Source: an uncultured euryarchaeote (GTDB lineage: Archaea > Thermoplasmatota > Thermoplasmata > UBA10834). From it: a DNA stretch of 12,979 bases. Each line of letters opens with the position of its first letter. Positions within the stretch are counted from its first letter, which is position 1. The notes under the pieces are model-generated. The model was given only the letters and a program-made list of their open reading frames with translations, was not told the DNA's origin and searched no databases. Positions 11,353 through 12,979 of this stretch are shown here, piece after piece. Where the stretch lies: NCBI GenBank assembly GCA_937872085.1, contig CALMQK010000218.1:1-12979 (forward strand), read 5' to 3'. The translations under genes were made by a program, and so were the position numbers.

Positions 11353-12979
11353 TCACTTCAGGCGGATAGTCTCCAGGTTCAGAGGAGCCCTCGTCTCTAT
11401 GCCGAACTTCTTGTAGAGCGTGCTGGCAAGATCCGAGCACTTGAAATCCTCCCCATGGCCGATTATTATCCTTTCTGGCCTGGGTTCGAGGGTGCTGATG
11501 AAGTTGACCAGCTGTCTCCGGTCGGAGTGGCCTGAGAATCCATCGACGGTCTCGACATCCATCTTCATGTGGAGCGTCAGCGGTTTCCCCTTGTCCTGGA
11601 GCGAGATGTCGCTCCATCCCTTCTGTATCTTCCGGCCCATCGTCCCTTCGCCCTGGTAACCGACGAAGACGAGCGTGCTCGTCTCGTTGTCGCACCAGTT
11701 CTTGAAGTACTCCATGACCGGCCCGCCGTTCATCATGCCGCTCGTCGCTAGGACGATGCACGGTTCGGGGTCGTGGCAGATGCGCTCCCTCATCTCGCCG
11801 CTGTCCACTCGTTTGAATATCTCTGACAGGAACGGGTTCTCCCCCATCTGGAATATCTGTGTCCTGAGCTGGCTGTTCAGATACTCCGGGTATGCTGTGT
11901 GGATCGCAGTCGCTTCCCAGATCATGCCGTCCAGATAGACGGGTGCTTTCGGGATCTGGTGGTTCCTCATCATATCCTCCAGGACGAGCATGAGCTCCTG
12001 TGACCTTCCTACTGCGAAGACTGGAATGAGGATCTTGCCTCCACGGGATAGCGCCGCCCGGACGGTCTCCTTGAGCTGGTTGGAGGCGTCCTGCCTGCTC
12101 GGCTGCATGTCGTGGTAGCCTCCGTAGGTCGATTCCATGACGAGTGTCTCGAGCCTCGGGAACTTGTTGACGGCGGCGTTGAACAGCCAGGACTTCTCGA
12201 ACTTCATGTCACCAGTGAACGCGATGTTGTACAGTCCGTCCCCCACGTGGAAGTGCGCTATCGACGAGCCAAGGATGTGCCCTGCGTTCTGGAAGGTCAG
12301 CCTGACGTCCGGCGATATGTCCGTGGTCTCTCCATACTTGAGCGGGATCGTGTGCAGGACGGCGGCCCTTATGTGCTCCGATTCGTACGGGGGCTTCTTC
12401 GCCTCGCCCACCGCCACCTTGATGTAGTCCAGCTGAAGCAGTGAAGCCATGTCCCTCGTAGGGGGAGTGCAGTAGATCGGTCCGTCATATCCGTACTTGA
12501 ACAACACTGGGACGAGCCCCATGTGGTCGAGGTGCGCGTGCGTGATCACGACCGCATCGATCGAGTCCATCGGCTGGAGCTCCGGGGCGCTGAAGTAAGG
12601 GGTGGAGCCCCCGTCCTCAGCGGACACGGCCACGCCGCAGTCGATCAGTATCTTGCTCTCGCGAGTCATGAGGAGCGTGGCGCTCCTTCCGACCTCCCTG
12701 TAACCGCCAAGGGCCGTTATCCTGAGCCAGGTCTCCTCGTTGAGCCGCTGGCGCATGAGGCGTCTTCCCACCTTCCTAAGGAACTCCTTCCTTTCCTCCT
12801 GAGTCTTCCTGAGGTAGTTCCTGATGTCGCTCACGGTCTTCGACGGTATCGGAGGCGCCCGCACGACCTTGGGTGCCCAGCCGATCTCCTTCTTGATCTC
12901 GTTCAGGACCGCGCCGTGCTTCCCTATGACCAGGCCAGGCGAGAGCGCCTCTATCGTCACCTCACCCGTGTCATCGTCG
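11353..12979 (-). CDS. fttA: aCPSF1/FttA, KH-metallo-beta-lactamase-beta-CASP nuclease (5' end outside window)
   Basis: This is the archaeal CPSF73-like endonuclease that cleaves nascent RNA and terminates transcription. About 541 codons are visible and the frame runs off the right edge, so roughly 90-100 N-terminal residues, including the first KH domain, are missing. Counting from Val at 12960, the second KH domain has GKHG (13-16). The metallo-beta-lactamase motifs are HAHLDH (141-146), H228 in GHILGSS and D251 in FTGDMKF. The beta-CASP part includes FSGHSD (475-480) and the GHGE (about 501-504) motif. The end ETIRLK is the conserved dimerisation tail of the family. All metal ligands appear intact. 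It converges on taw1 with one base between stops, so its 3' end must overlap taw1 transcripts. Confidence 0.96.
   Translation of the reverse strand, partial: DDDTGEVTIEALSPGLVIGKHGAVLNEIKKEIGWAPKVVRAPPIPSKTVSDIRNYLRKTQEERKEFLRKVGRRLMRQRLNEETWLRITALGGYREVGRSATLLMTRESKILIDCGVAVSAEDGGSTPYFSAPELQPMDSIDAVVITHAHLDHMGLVPVLFKYGYDGPIYCTPPTRDMASLLQLDYIKVAVGEAKKPPYESEHIRAAVLHTIPLKYGETTDISPDVRLTFQNAGHILGSSIAHFHVGDGLYNIAFTGDMKFEKSWLFNAAVNKFPRLETLVMESTYGGYHDMQPSRQDASNQLKETVRAALSRGGKILIPVFAVGRSQELMLVLEDMMRNHQIPKAPVYLDGMIWEATAIHTAYPEYLNSQLRTQIFQMGENPFLSEIFKRVDSGEMRERICHDPEPCIVLATSGMMNGGPVMEYFKNWCDNETSTLVFVGYQGEGTMGRKIQKGWSDISLQDKGKPLTLHMKMDVETVDGFSGHSDRRQLVNFISTLEPRPERIIIGHGEDFKCSDLASTLYKKFGIETRAPLNLETIRLK

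Overview
The window is archaeal, from a moderately GC-rich and gene-dense genome. Group II chaperonin (thermosome), replication factor C large subunit, the aCPSF1/FttA transcription-termination nuclease, archaeal 4-demethylwyosine synthase, archaeal-type phosphoglycerate mutase, an Nre repair protein and a bat-type HTH regulator occur together. Most starts have a TATA-like box A 25-30 bp upstream, and several genes look leaderless. The gene set and protein style suggest Thermoplasmatota (the Methanomassiliicoccales side or a relative). That placement is inference, since no taxonomic marker search was possible.

Layout: (1) 89-1547: tRNA-Ser(CGA), then apgM for lower glycolysis/gluconeogenesis. 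(2) 1571-2586, minus strand: an HTH regulator followed by a DUF59/MIP18-type Fe-S assembly protein, convergent with apgM and separated from it by a small hairpin. (3) 2750-4863, plus strand: an Nre DNA-repair protein with a zinc-finger-like Cys cluster and a C-terminal PIP-like motif, overlapping by ATGA a SplB-like radical SAM gene; together a likely repair operon. (4) 5017-6669: thermosome subunit with its own strong promoter and Shine-Dalgarno. (5) 6713-7195, minus strand: an unrecognised small, probably conserved archaeal protein. (6) 7202-8227: a gap of about 1 kb, AT-richer than its surroundings and without a convincing protein gene, packed with inverted repeats. It holds a dif-like repeat and a candidate structured RNA of about 200 nt bounded by a TATA box and a terminator-like hairpin. 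(7) 8228-8875: a short Xer/XerA-like tyrosine recombinase lacking the usual N-terminal domain, with repeats in its leader and just after its stop. (8) 9030-11351: RFC large subunit and Taw1 (wyosine tRNA modification), 12 bp apart, translated in series. (9) 11353 to the right edge, minus strand: aCPSF1/FttA, cut off by the window end, meeting taw1 tail-to-tail with one base between stop codons.

Most of the window is housekeeping. The part that annotation by homology would leave blank is 7202-8227 plus the xer flanks. The best candidates for something undescribed are a recombination site or operator set for the short Xer protein, and a new non-coding RNA.
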